Of a stretch of 64,000 nt of DNA, positions 53,396 through 61,892 are shown piece after piece. The notes below the pieces were generated by a model, which did no database searches, had not been told where the DNA came from, and saw only the letters and a list, made by a program, of their open reading frames with translations. The stretch's first letter is position 1, and each line of letters opens with the position of its first letter. Both the position numbers and the translations under genes were made by a program. This DNA comes from Geminicoccus harenae (GTDB taxonomy: Bacteria > Pseudomonadota > Alphaproteobacteria > Geminicoccales > Geminicoccaceae): assembly GCF_019800005.1 (NCBI RefSeq), contig NZ_JABGCL010000001.1, positions 239,641 through 303,640 of the forward strand, read 5' to 3'.

Positions 53396-53420
53396 GCCGG
53401 ATGTCTTCAGAATATCCGGC
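53396..53420. repeat. Inverted repeat in the 53.3-53.5 kb intergenic region
   Basis: GCCGGAT (53396-53402) pairs with ATCCGGC (53414-53420). The 258-base region also holds a relatively AT-rich stretch (53445-53470) that may carry the promoter of the secreted-protein gene. No T-run, so termination is uncertain. Confidence 0.4.
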
Positions 53421-53539
53421 GAACCCTTTGGGAGATTCGGCCAGTTTCCGATGTAGATTAGTTTGAGCTTGCCAAACCGACGAGGAGTCCTACGGCTTAG
53501 AGGTGGTTGCTCATAGAACCTTCCGGGCCGAGGGAAGTC

Positions 53540-54715
53540 GTGCGGAAAACACTGCTGTTCGGGTTGGCGCTCCTGCCATTGCTGCTGGTCGCATCGCCAA
53601 AGGGCGCGGATGCCGCCGCAACGCGGCACTGCCGGGGCCTGTTCGGGCCAGAGAACCTGTTCTGGCGCACCAAGTCCCCGACCCGGGCGGAGGTGATGGA
53701 GCGGCTGCCGGTGGGCAAGCGCCACAATTCCGGCAACATGCTGTCGCTGAACTACGACATCCACCCGGATGGCCGCCTGCGCCAGTCCGGCGAGTTCAAG
53801 AAGCAGTGGAACTACATCTTCGGCACCGGCCCGACCTCGGGCTATGGCGAGATCGTGCGCGGCCGGCTGGCGCCGGGTGCCAAGTCGAGCTGGGGCAGGG
53901 CCAGCCGGATCAACAAGAAGAACCTGTCCGAGTGCATCGTCGACGGCACCACGCCCGCGATCTGCCTAGGGATCCCGAGCAGCACCGACATCCCGCCGAT
54001 GAGCCTGGGCCATCACACCGGCTGGATGATCTTCGACAAGGATTCCGACGACCCCCGCTCGCTCAAGAATCTCGGGGTCGGCGACCATGCCTGCCTCACC
54101 TACAAGGTGATGTATTCCACCAATTTCGACTTCAACCTCGGCTACGAGACCAAGATCCCGGGCTTCGGCAGCGCGCCGGACGGCCGCTACCCACCAAACG
54201 ACCACCTATGCGAGGGGACGCGGCGCACGGTGAACACCGGCGAGTCCTTCTCGACCCGGGTCGTGGTGGGTGGCCGGGGCGATTCGCCGACCGCGGCGTC
54301 GGGCAAGCTGCTCGGCCACTTCCGGGACGACATGCTCGACGTCACCTGCAAGCGGTTCCGGGTGATGACCGAGATGCACGCCCAGGACCCGCGGACCAAC
54401 GCCCTGATGCGCGGCGTGTGGTACCGCGTCGAGCACGAGCTGGTCCTCAACAGCAACTACGACCCGCGCCCCGGCCAGCGCTCCGGTGCGTTCATGCGCC
54501 TGTCCTTCTACGACGACCGCACCGGCCAGCACGTCACCAGCTTCGGCATGGCGAACACCTTCACCTTCGAGGGGGTCAACTACCCGCTGATGCCGCGCCG
54601 GGACGCCAGCGGGAAGATCGAGGGCATGTTCGTGTCCATGCAGCAGACCGGCCCCGACCCCGGCATGAGGGGCTTCGCCATCGCCGTCAGGGACTTCGAG
54701 TTCTACCTGAAGTGA
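53540..54715 (+). CDS. Secreted protein, possibly polysaccharide-lyase-14-like jelly roll
   Basis: This 391-residue protein begins at GTG 53540 (GAGGGAA before it) with signal peptide MRKTLLFGLALLPLLLVASPKGADA. The mature part has several Cys and beta-rich segments. FDFNLGYETKIPGFGSAPDG and the later MRGVWYRVEHELVLNSN recall the KLPGL and W-x-x-VE motifs of family 14 polysaccharide lyases and related jelly-roll proteins. The match is from memory and partial. An alternative is an unrelated secreted beta-sandwich protein. A TTG at 53507 would add 11 residues before the signal. Confidence 0.65.
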   Translation: MRKTLLFGLALLPLLLVASPKGADAAATRHCRGLFGPENLFWRTKSPTRAEVMERLPVGKRHNSGNMLSLNYDIHPDGRLRQSGEFKKQWNYIFGTGPTSGYGEIVRGRLAPGAKSSWGRASRINKKNLSECIVDGTTPAICLGIPSSTDIPPMSLGHHTGWMIFDKDSDDPRSLKNLGVGDHACLTYKVMYSTNFDFNLGYETKIPGFGSAPDGRYPPNDHLCEGTRRTVNTGESFSTRVVVGGRGDSPTAASGKLLGHFRDDMLDVTCKRFRVMTEMHAQDPRTNALMRGVWYRVEHELVLNSNYDPRPGQRSGAFMRLSFYDDRTGQHVTSFGMANTFTFEGVNYPLMPRRDASGKIEGMFVSMQQTGPDPGMRGFAIAVRDFEFYLK

Positions 54716-54729
54716 GCCGCGGCGGCCGG

Positions 54730-54906
54730 TCAGCCGCCGCCGATGCCGCTAGTGACCTCGCCGGTGCCGCCGCAGGTCGGGCATTCCTTGCCCTCGACCT
54801 TGCCGCTGCCGCTGCAGGTGGGGCAGAGATTCTCCCCGGTCCCGGGCGTGCCGGGCGGGGCCTCGTCGCCCGGCATCGTTTCAGGTGTCGAGGGGGTGAC
54901 GGGCAT
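54730..54906 (-). CDS. Mini zinc-finger protein with two DnaJ-type CxxCxGxG motifs
   Basis: This 58-residue protein has a Pro/Thr-rich, acidic N-terminus and then CPTCSGSGK and CPTCGGTGE, the four-cysteine zinc-binding pair of DnaJ cysteine-rich domains. No J domain is present. ATG 54906 has GAGGAG 7 bases upstream; ATG 54921 is an alternative. Possible roles: a redox or metal-binding accessory protein. It is next to the SBP56 gene on the same strand, 91 bases downstream. Confidence 0.75.
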   Translation of the reverse strand: MPVTPSTPETMPGDEAPPGTPGTGENLCPTCSGSGKVEGKECPTCGGTGEVTSGIGGG

Positions 54907-54997
54907 CTTCTGGCTCCTCATGGCTCCAGCGGCGCGTTTTGCCGCTGGAGGATGAACGGCGCCCGGCCGGATGCGTTCCGGGCGGACGCCGTCCCGG

Positions 54998-56368
54998 TCA
55001 GAGCCAGATGTCGGACGTGCAGTCGCCGCCCGGATAGCGCGTCTCGTGCGCACGGGCCGGCCCCTTCGGCTCCTTGCCGAAATCGACGAAGAAGTCCTTG
55101 TTGATCGACATGCCGCCGTTTTCGGTGTCGCAGTCGATCTGCACCATGCAGGAGCCCAGCTCGTCCACGGCCGGATAGAACTGCGCGTCCCAGGACGAGA
55201 GCAGGCTAGTGGTGCAGTAGAGCCGCTTGCCGTCGAGCGAGAGCTGCAGCATCTGCGGCCCGCCCGCGACCTTGCGGCCGTTCACCTCCGGTGCCTTGCC
55301 GAGCATGCCGCCGATCCAAACCTGGCCGGTGAGCTTCGGGTTGGCCGGGTCGCTGATGTCGTACTGGCGCAGGTCGCCGTGCAGCCAGTTCGAGAAATAC
55401 ATGAACCGGTCGTCCATCGACAGCAGGATGTCGGTGATCAGCGGTGGCAGCGGCACCGGGAAGCCCTCGATCTCGACCGGCTCCTCCTGGATGACCTTGT
55501 CGAGCTGCCAGCCCTCGCCGTTCTTGTGCCAGTGCCAGACGTTGGAGGAGAGCGCCACGCCGACATAGCCATGGGTGCTGGCCGGGTCGTGGTGGAAGCG
55601 GACCTCCAGCGGGATCATGCCGTCCGTGCCGAGATCATAGGACTTCTCGACCCGCCGGCCCTCGAAGTCCCAGAAATGGATCTGGCTGCCGTAGCGCTTG
55701 CCGACATCCTCCAACTTGAACCCGCCGAAGAAGGCGTTGGGCGCGCCGAACTCCGAGGACACCATCACGTTGTGGCGCGGCTGGTACCAGAAGTCGTAGC
55801 CGTACTTCATGGCGCCGAGATCCTTCTCCCAGCGGCCGGTGATGTTGAAGTCCTGGTCCATGGTGAGGAAGCCGCCCGGCCCCTCGCCTTCGGCATTGCC
55901 CAGCATGGAGATGATGATCTCCTTGCCCAGGCAATGGATGGTGTGCGGCGCGGTCAGGCCGGTCTTGGCGATCACCTCTTCCGGCTCGATCACCTTGTGC
56001 AGCTTGGGCGCGCGCGGGTCGGCGGTGTCGATGATGTGGATGCGGCTGGACTTGAAGCCGGGCACCACCAGGAAGCGGCGCTCCGCCGAGGCGTCGCCAT
56101 GGCAGGACGAGCAGGCGTTCCAGCCGAAATGATGGAGCTCGTCGCCCTTGTTCGGCATCTCCAGCCGGTGGATGACTTGGCTGTAGGTGGGGCTGGCCGG
56201 ATCGGCGTCGACGGTCGCCAGATAGTCCGGCGCATCGACCTTGCTGCCGGTATAGATGCCGATCGTGTAGAGCAGCTTTTCGCGCGGGGCTGCCATCGCG
56301 GCCTTGGGCGAGGCGAAGCCCGGCCCGCAGCAATGCGAGGCGTCATGGTGATGGCCGTTGGACGTCAT
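54998..56368 (-). CDS. SBP56-family selenium-binding protein / methanethiol oxidase
   Basis: This 456-residue beta-propeller protein belongs to the SBP56 family, bacterial members of which are copper-dependent methanethiol oxidases (methanethiol to formaldehyde, H2S and H2O2). The ACSSCHGD segment, HHFGWNACS, APHTIHCLG, HTH-type histidines near VRFHHDP and the C-terminal GGDCTSDIW match the family. The N-terminus has HHHDASHCCGPG, a metal-binding-looking stretch. No signal peptide is evident, unlike the Hyphomicrobium enzyme. The start ATG 56368 lies 46 bases from a palindrome. Confidence 0.88.
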   Translation of the reverse strand: MTSNGHHHDASHCCGPGFASPKAAMAAPREKLLYTIGIYTGSKVDAPDYLATVDADPASPTYSQVIHRLEMPNKGDELHHFGWNACSSCHGDASAERRFLVVPGFKSSRIHIIDTADPRAPKLHKVIEPEEVIAKTGLTAPHTIHCLGKEIIISMLGNAEGEGPGGFLTMDQDFNITGRWEKDLGAMKYGYDFWYQPRHNVMVSSEFGAPNAFFGGFKLEDVGKRYGSQIHFWDFEGRRVEKSYDLGTDGMIPLEVRFHHDPASTHGYVGVALSSNVWHWHKNGEGWQLDKVIQEEPVEIEGFPVPLPPLITDILLSMDDRFMYFSNWLHGDLRQYDISDPANPKLTGQVWIGGMLGKAPEVNGRKVAGGPQMLQLSLDGKRLYCTTSLLSSWDAQFYPAVDELGSCMVQIDCDTENGGMSINKDFFVDFGKEPKGPARAHETRYPGGDCTSDIWL

Positions 56369-56682
56369 CGGCGTACTTCTTCCCGGTTCCGACAGGCGCG
56401 GATGCACCTTACTACACAATCATATTGTGCTTAATTTCATTCTACGCCTGCATTCCCGTCAAGCAAAGGCAGCGCGAAATTCAACGCTAAATTAAGTGTT
56501 TTATCTTGCCCGGACCATCGATGGCGGCCAGGAGGACAACGGAGGCTACCGGGCGCCACCGGACTCGCCCTGCCGACGTCGCCGACTGAGGCGACCCGGC
56601 AAGCTGCACCGCCCTGCCAGAGGGGAACTCGCCGGCGGAAGGCTGGTTCACGTGTCGGGACCAAGCGGCAGGGGTGATGGCG
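56369..56682. other. Divergent intergenic region between the SBP56 and ThDP-enzyme genes
   Basis: About 310 bases. The left half (56410-56520) is the most AT-rich stretch of the neighbourhood and holds a perfect palindrome (56415-56429) and sequences such as AATTAAGTGTTTTAT suited to promoters in both directions. The right half is GC-rich without recognisable features. Confidence 0.55.
56415..56429. promoter_or_regulatory. Perfect palindrome CACAAT-CAT-ATTGTG
   Basis: A 6-bp inverted repeat with a 3-base centre in the divergent AT-rich region. It is a likely operator for a dimeric regulator that could act on both neighbours. The regulator is not identifiable from the window. Confidence 0.6.
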
Positions 56683-58479
56683 ATGAGCGGGACCGTCGGG
56701 GACTTCTTCTGGGAGCGCCTGAAGCAGTGGGGTGTCCGCCACGTCTTCGGCTACCCGGGCGACGGCATCAACGGCCTGCTCGGCGCCCTGCAGCGTCGCG
56801 GCGGGGACATCAAGTTCGTCCAGGCGCGCCACGAGGAGATGGCCGCGTTCATGGCCTCGGCCTATGCCAAGTACACGGGCGAGCTCGGCGTATGCCTCGC
56901 CACGTCGGGGCCCGGCGCCTCGCACCTGCTGACCGGCCTGTACGACGCGCGTCTCGACCATGTGCCGGTGCTGGCGATTGCCGGCCAGCAGGCGCGCACC
57001 GCGCTGGGTGCCCACTACCAGCAGGAAGTCGACCTGGTCTCGATGTTCAAGGACGTGGCCGGGACCTTCGTCCAGCAGGCGTCGGTGCCGGGCCAGGTGC
57101 GCCACCTGGTCGACCGCGCGGTGCGCATGGCGATCGGCGAGCGGCGGGTAACGGCCCTGGTCTTTCCCAACGACCTGCAGGAGGAGCCCTACCAGGACCC
57201 GCCCCGCCAGCATGGCGCCGTGTTCAGCGGGGTCGGCTACACCAGGCCGCTGGTGGTGCCGTTCGAGGAGGATCTGCGTCGCGCTGCCGAGGTGCTGAAC
57301 GCCGGCGAGAAAGTGGCGATCCTGGTGGGTGCCGGCGCGCTGGGTGCCACCGACGAGGTGATCGAGGTGGCGGAGCGCCTGGGTGCCGGCGTGGCCAAGG
57401 CCCTTCTGGGCAAGGCAGCGCTGCCCGACGACCTGCCGTTCGTCACCGGCTCGATCGGTCTGCTCGGCACGCCGGCGAGCTGGGACCTCATGAGCAACTG
57501 CGACACGCTGCTGATGGTGGGCTCGGGCTTCCCCTACTCGGAGTTCCTGCCCAAGGAGGGCCAGGCGCGCGGCGTGCAGATCGACCTGGAGCCCGGCATG
57601 CTGTCGGCGCGCTACCCGATGGAGGTCAACCTCCAGGGCGATGTCGCCCATACGCTGCGCCTGCTCCTGCCCATGCTCCAGCAAAAGACCGACCGCTCCT
57701 GGCGCGAGAGCGTCGAGGCGAGCGTCGCCAAAAGCTGGGAGACGCTGGAGGCGCGCGCCATGCAGCCGGCCGACCCGGTCAACCCGCAGCGCGTCTTCTG
57801 GGAACTGTCGCCGCGCATCCCGGACCGGGCGATCCTGTCCTCGGATTCCGGGTCCTGCGCCAACTGGTTCGCGCGTGACCTGAAGATGCGCCGCGGGATG
57901 ATGGCCTCGCTCTCCGGGGGCCTCGCCTGCATGGGTGCCGCCGTACCCTATGCGATCGCCGCCAAGTTCGCCCATCCCGACCGCCCGGTGATTGCCGTGG
58001 TCGGGGACGGCGCCATGCAGATGAACAACATGGCCGAGCTGATCACGGTGGCGAAATACTGGCGGGAATGGGCGAACCCGACCTGGGTCTGCATGGTGCT
58101 GAACAACCAGGACCTGAACCAGGTCACCTGGGAGCAGCGGGTCATGGAGGGCAACCCCAAGTTCGAGGCGACGCAGAACATCCCCGACGTGCCCTATCAC
58201 CGCTTCGCGGAGCTCATCGGCCTGCGCGGCATCTTCGTCGACCACCCCGACCAGGTGGCCCCGGCCTGGGAGGCGGCACTCGGCTCGGACGTGCCGGTGG
58301 TGCTGGAAGTGCGGACCGACCCTAACGTGCCGCCCCTGCCGCCGCACATCACCCTCGGGCAGGCGAAGAACTTCATGTTCTCGACGCCGTTCGACCCCGA
58401 TGCCGGCAGCGTGATCGTCAACACGGCCCGCGAGGTGCTGAGCTCGGTGCTCCCCAGCGGCGGGCGCCGCGATTCCTGA
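56683..58479 (+). CDS. ThDP-dependent pyruvate-oxidase-like enzyme
   Basis: This 598-residue protein belongs to the acetolactate-synthase/pyruvate-oxidase group. Glu51 in QARHEEMAAFMASAYAK activates ThDP, and the ThDP/Mg motif GDGAMQMNN with LNNQDLNQ lies near residue 445. The FAD-type middle domain is present. The start is ATG 56683, with AGGGG 8 bases upstream; ATG 56677 and GTG 56674 are less well placed. It may convert pyruvate to acetate (or acetyl phosphate), passing electrons to quinone. The bd oxidase genes follow shortly. Confidence 0.85.
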   Translation: MSGTVGDFFWERLKQWGVRHVFGYPGDGINGLLGALQRRGGDIKFVQARHEEMAAFMASAYAKYTGELGVCLATSGPGASHLLTGLYDARLDHVPVLAIAGQQARTALGAHYQQEVDLVSMFKDVAGTFVQQASVPGQVRHLVDRAVRMAIGERRVTALVFPNDLQEEPYQDPPRQHGAVFSGVGYTRPLVVPFEEDLRRAAEVLNAGEKVAILVGAGALGATDEVIEVAERLGAGVAKALLGKAALPDDLPFVTGSIGLLGTPASWDLMSNCDTLLMVGSGFPYSEFLPKEGQARGVQIDLEPGMLSARYPMEVNLQGDVAHTLRLLLPMLQQKTDRSWRESVEASVAKSWETLEARAMQPADPVNPQRVFWELSPRIPDRAILSSDSGSCANWFARDLKMRRGMMASLSGGLACMGAAVPYAIAAKFAHPDRPVIAVVGDGAMQMNNMAELITVAKYWREWANPTWVCMVLNNQDLNQVTWEQRVMEGNPKFEATQNIPDVPYHRFAELIGLRGIFVDHPDQVAPAWEAALGSDVPVVLEVRTDPNVPPLPPHITLGQAKNFMFSTPFDPDAGSVIVNTAREVLSSVLPSGGRRDS

Positions 58480-58575
58480 GCCTCGGTCCCCGGCCTCGCC
58501 ACCCGGCCCCTCCTGACAGTCCCGGTCGGAGGCTGTTAGGGTTGCGGCACTGACGACGGTCGCGGGAGCCGTGCC

Positions 58576-58965
58576 ATGTCCGACCAGCCGCCGCTCATCC
58601 GCACCGTTGCCATGCCGGCCGACACCAACCCGGCGGGCGACATCTTCGGCGGCTGGCTGATGGCGCACATGGACTTGGCCGCCGGCAGCCTCGCGACCAG
58701 GCGCGCCTGCGGCCGCACGGTGACCGTGGCGGTGGATGCGATGAGCTTCTTGAGCCCGGTGCTGGTGGGCGACGAGGTCAGCTTCCATGGCGAGATCCTG
58801 TCCACCGGGCGCAGCTCGATGAAGATCCGCATCGAGGCATGGCGGCGCCCGCGCGAGAACGACGAGCGGACCCGGGTGACCGAGGCGGTCTTCACCTTCG
58901 TCGCGATCGACGCGGAGCGCCGCCCGCGGGCACTGCCCCCCTTCGAGGGCGCAGCCGCGGGCTGA
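58576..58965 (+). CDS. YciA-type acyl-CoA thioesterase
   Basis: This 129-residue hot-dog-fold protein has NPAGDIFGGWLMAHMDLAAG (the active-site loop with Asp) and AVDAMSFLSPVLVGDEVSFHG of the YciA/BFIT type. Length matches E. coli YciA (about 132). It hydrolyses acyl-CoA esters. The position between the pyruvate-oxidase-like enzyme and the oxidase fits acetate/CoA balancing but is not proof. Confidence 0.9.
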   Translation: MSDQPPLIRTVAMPADTNPAGDIFGGWLMAHMDLAAGSLATRRACGRTVTVAVDAMSFLSPVLVGDEVSFHGEILSTGRSSMKIRIEAWRRPRENDERTRVTEAVFTFVAIDAERRPRALPPFEGAAAG

Positions 58966-59075
58966 GGGCCCGCCGGAGCCGCAGGAACCTGCGCTCCGGC
59001 GCCTCAGGAAGGCCGATCTGCACTGTCGTCGCCGCTGCGGCGCTCTATCTAGGTCGGCGCGGGACGTGGGAGAGG

Positions 59076-60515
59076 ATGATGCTCGAACAGTTCGATGCGC
59101 TCTTGCTGGCCAGGATCCAGTTCGCGTTCACGGTCTCGTTCCACTTCATCTTCCCTTCGTTCACGATCGGGCTGGCGAGCTATCTCGCCGTGCTGGAGGG
59201 TTTGTGGCTGTGGACCGGTCGGGAGGTCTACATCCGGCTGTTCCGCTACTGGGTGAAGATCTTCGCGCTGGCCTTCGGCATGGGCGTCGTGTCCGGGATC
59301 GTGATGACCTACCAGTTCGGCACCAACTGGTCGGTGTTCTCGGACCGGGCCGGGCCGGTGATCGGGCCGCTCATGGCCTACGAGGTGCTCACCGCCTTCT
59401 TCCTGGAAGCGGGCTTCCTCGGCGTGATGCTGTTCGGGGTGAACCGGGTCGGCAAGGGGCTGCACTACGCCGCCACGCTGGCGGTGGCGGTCGGCACCTT
59501 CATCTCCGCCTTCTGGATCCTTTCGGTCAACAGCTGGATGCATACGCCGACCGGCCACGCGATGAACGAGGTCGGCCAGTTCGTGCCGGTAGACTGGTGG
59601 GCGATCATCTTCAACCCGTCCTTCCCCTTCCGCCTGGCCCACACGGTGACGGCCGCCTATCTCACCACGGCGCTGGTGGTGGGCGCGGTGGGCGCCTTCC
59701 ATCTGCTGCGCGACAAGATCAACGAGGGTGCCCGGGTCATGTTCACCATGGCGATCGGCATGATCGCCATCGTCGCGCCGATCCAGATCTTCCTGGGTGA
59801 CGCGCACGGCCTGAACACGCTCCAGCACCAGCCGATCAAGATCATGGCCATGGAGGGCCATTTCGAGAGCCATCCCGAGGGAGCGCCGCTCATCCTGTTC
59901 GGGATCCCCGACGAGGAGGAGGCCACGGTCCATTACGAGGTCTCGATCCCCAAGGCGTCCTCGCTGATCCTGGAGCATAGCTGGAGCGCGCCGCTGAAGG
60001 GGCTCGACAGTGTGCCGCGCGAGGAATGGCCGCCGGTGGAGATCGTGTTCTGGTCCTTCCGGATCATGGTCGGCCTGGGCTTCCTGATGCTGTTCCTGGG
60101 CGCTGCCGGTGCCATCGCCTATTTCAAGGGCCAGCTCTACCACTGGCGCCCCCTGCATCGCTTCGCGCTCCTGATGGGGCCGGCCGGCTTCGTCGCGGTG
60201 ATCGCCGGCTGGGTGACCACCGAGGTCGGCCGGCAGCCCTACACGGTCTATGGCCTGATGCGCACGGCGGATTCGGCCTCACCCCTGGCGGCCCCGGCCG
60301 TGGCGACCTCGCTGCTCATGTTCATCCTGGTCTACTCTGTCGTGTTCTCGATCGGCACGTTCTACATTCTGAAGCTGATGGGACATGCGCCCTACACGGG
60401 CGAGACCGGGCCGGAGCGCGAGATCGGGCCGCATCGCGCGGCTGGCATCACGCCGGCGCCGGCAGTCAGTCCCGAGCGGACGATCGGCGGCCGCAGCTCG
60501 GAGGCCCGGACATGA
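59076..60515 (+). CDS. cydA: Cytochrome bd-type (cyanide-insensitive) quinol oxidase subunit I
   Basis: This 479-residue membrane protein binds hemes b558, b595 and d. Conserved ligands are visible: His23 (SFHFIFP), Glu103 and Glu111 (YEVLTAFFLEAGF), His189 (AHTVTAAYL) and the Met of FRIMVGLGF. The short Q-loop and length below 500 place it in the CioA class, and EVGRQPYTVYG is the usual quinol-side motif. The start is ATG 59076 or 59079, right behind GGGAGAGG. Its stop overlaps the cydB ATG. Confidence 0.92.
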   Translation: MMLEQFDALLLARIQFAFTVSFHFIFPSFTIGLASYLAVLEGLWLWTGREVYIRLFRYWVKIFALAFGMGVVSGIVMTYQFGTNWSVFSDRAGPVIGPLMAYEVLTAFFLEAGFLGVMLFGVNRVGKGLHYAATLAVAVGTFISAFWILSVNSWMHTPTGHAMNEVGQFVPVDWWAIIFNPSFPFRLAHTVTAAYLTTALVVGAVGAFHLLRDKINEGARVMFTMAIGMIAIVAPIQIFLGDAHGLNTLQHQPIKIMAMEGHFESHPEGAPLILFGIPDEEEATVHYEVSIPKASSLILEHSWSAPLKGLDSVPREEWPPVEIVFWSFRIMVGLGFLMLFLGAAGAIAYFKGQLYHWRPLHRFALLMGPAGFVAVIAGWVTTEVGRQPYTVYGLMRTADSASPLAAPAVATSLLMFILVYSVVFSIGTFYILKLMGHAPYTGETGPEREIGPHRAAGITPAPAVSPERTIGGRSSEART

Positions 60516-61516
60516 TCGAGCTCGACCTCACCGTCATCTGGGCGTTCGTGATCGCGTTCGCCGTCTTCGCTTATGTCGTCATGGACGGGTTCGACCTGGG
60601 CATCGGCATCCTGTTCCCGTTCTTCTCGGCGGGGCGCGAGCGGGACAGCGCCATCAACTCGGTTGCCCCGATCTGGGACGGCAACGAGACTTGGCTGGTG
60701 CTGGGGGGTGGCGGGCTGATGGCGGCCTTTCCCCTGGCCTATGCGATCATCCTGCCGGCCCTCTACGCGCCGCTCATCGCCATGCTGCTGGGCCTGATCT
60801 TCCGGGGCGTCGCCTTCGAGTTCCGCTGGCGCGACCCGGCGCACCGGCCCTGGTGGGACTTCAGTTTCACCCTGGGCTCGATCATCGCGACCCTGGCCCA
60901 GGGCATCACGCTCGGCGCGCTGCTGCAGGGCATCACCGTGGAGGGGCGCAGCTATGCCGGCGGCTGGTGGGACTGGCTGACGCCGTTCAGCGTCCTGGTC
61001 GGCGTCAGCCTGGTGATCGGCTATGCGCTGCTGGGTGCGACCTGGCTGATCATGAAGTCGGAAGGCCAGCTGCAGGAGCACTGCTACCGGCTGGCCCGCA
61101 TCCTGGGCCCCCTCCTGGTGGGCTGCATCGTCCTGGTCAGCCTGTTCACGCCGTTCCTGAGCGAAGCCTATTACCGCAACTGGTTCAGCTTCCCGCGGGT
61201 GCTGTTCGCCGCCCAGGTGCCGATCCTGGTGGCGATCGGTTCGGTGGTGTTCTTCGTGGCGCTGGCGAGGCGGTGGGAATACTGGCCGTTCCTGAGCGCG
61301 CTGGCCTTGTTCGCGCTGGGCCTGATCGGGCTGGGCGTGAGCATGTTCCCCTACGTGATCCCGGGCGCCATCACCATCTGGGACGCGGCGTCACCACCCA
61401 AGAGCCAGCTGTTCATGCTGGTGGGGGCATCGGTGCTGATCCCGATCATCCTGATCTATACCGGCTATTCCTACTGGGTGTTCCGCGGCAAGACCGGCCA
61501 CGAGGGCTACCATTGA
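60512..61516 (+). CDS. cydB: Cytochrome bd-type quinol oxidase subunit II
   Basis: This 334-residue polytopic subunit begins MIELDLTVIWAFVIAFAVFAYVVMDGFDLGIGILFPF over its first helix and shows the GNETWLV and FRGVAFEFRWR motifs of CydB/CioB. The ATG overlaps the cydA TGA (ATGA). It pairs with subunit I to form the quinol oxidase, which builds proton gradient without proton pumping and is resistant to cyanide and sulfide in the Cio class. Confidence 0.92.
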   Translation: MIELDLTVIWAFVIAFAVFAYVVMDGFDLGIGILFPFFSAGRERDSAINSVAPIWDGNETWLVLGGGGLMAAFPLAYAIILPALYAPLIAMLLGLIFRGVAFEFRWRDPAHRPWWDFSFTLGSIIATLAQGITLGALLQGITVEGRSYAGGWWDWLTPFSVLVGVSLVIGYALLGATWLIMKSEGQLQEHCYRLARILGPLLVGCIVLVSLFTPFLSEAYYRNWFSFPRVLFAAQVPILVAIGSVVFFVALARRWEYWPFLSALALFALGLIGLGVSMFPYVIPGAITIWDAASPPKSQLFMLVGASVLIPIILIYTGYSYWVFRGKTGHEGYH

Positions 61517-61635
61517 CCGAGCCTGGGCAAGAGGGGGGCTGGGGGCGCCGGCTCTTGTGGTTCGTCGGCCTGTGGCTGGCCGGCGTGGCCACGGTATCGG
61601 TGGTAGGCCTGCTGCTGCGCCTCTGGATCGCCTGA
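61513..61635 (+). CDS. DUF2474-type small subunit of the bd oxidase
   Basis: This 40-residue single-helix protein starts at TTG 61513, overlapping the cydB stop (TTGA). It reads MTEPGQEGGWGRRLLWFVGL and onward through one membrane helix. Small one-helix proteins of the DUF2474 family are regularly found behind CioAB genes and probably play a CydX-like role in assembly or stability. Confidence 0.8.
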   Translation: MTEPGQEGGWGRRLLWFVGLWLAGVATVSVVGLLLRLWIA

Positions 61636-61892
61636 TCCGGCAGTGGATCGCCGCCGCGCTTCGAGCAGCTTCGGGTTGAAACCGGCGAACTACGCAGCGC
61701 GGTATGCCGTGCGCCGCCCTTGCCCTTCAGGTGGCACAAGCCAGCATCATGCCCGGCTTCTAGCATCGCACCCGCAAAGAACGCGGCAGGGCGGGGATCG
61801 ATCATGGCGGGGATCGCGGTAGGCAGGCGACCGGCAGGGCGGCTCCTGCCGGGCCGGCACGGTGCTGGCCGGGTTCAGCCGGGCGGTGCGGC

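Noticed and set aside
52256..53764. N-terminal extension of DgoK
   Set aside because: It is antisense to the TIM barrel gene. The GTG at 52255 has an excellent ribosome site and the normal DgoK start.
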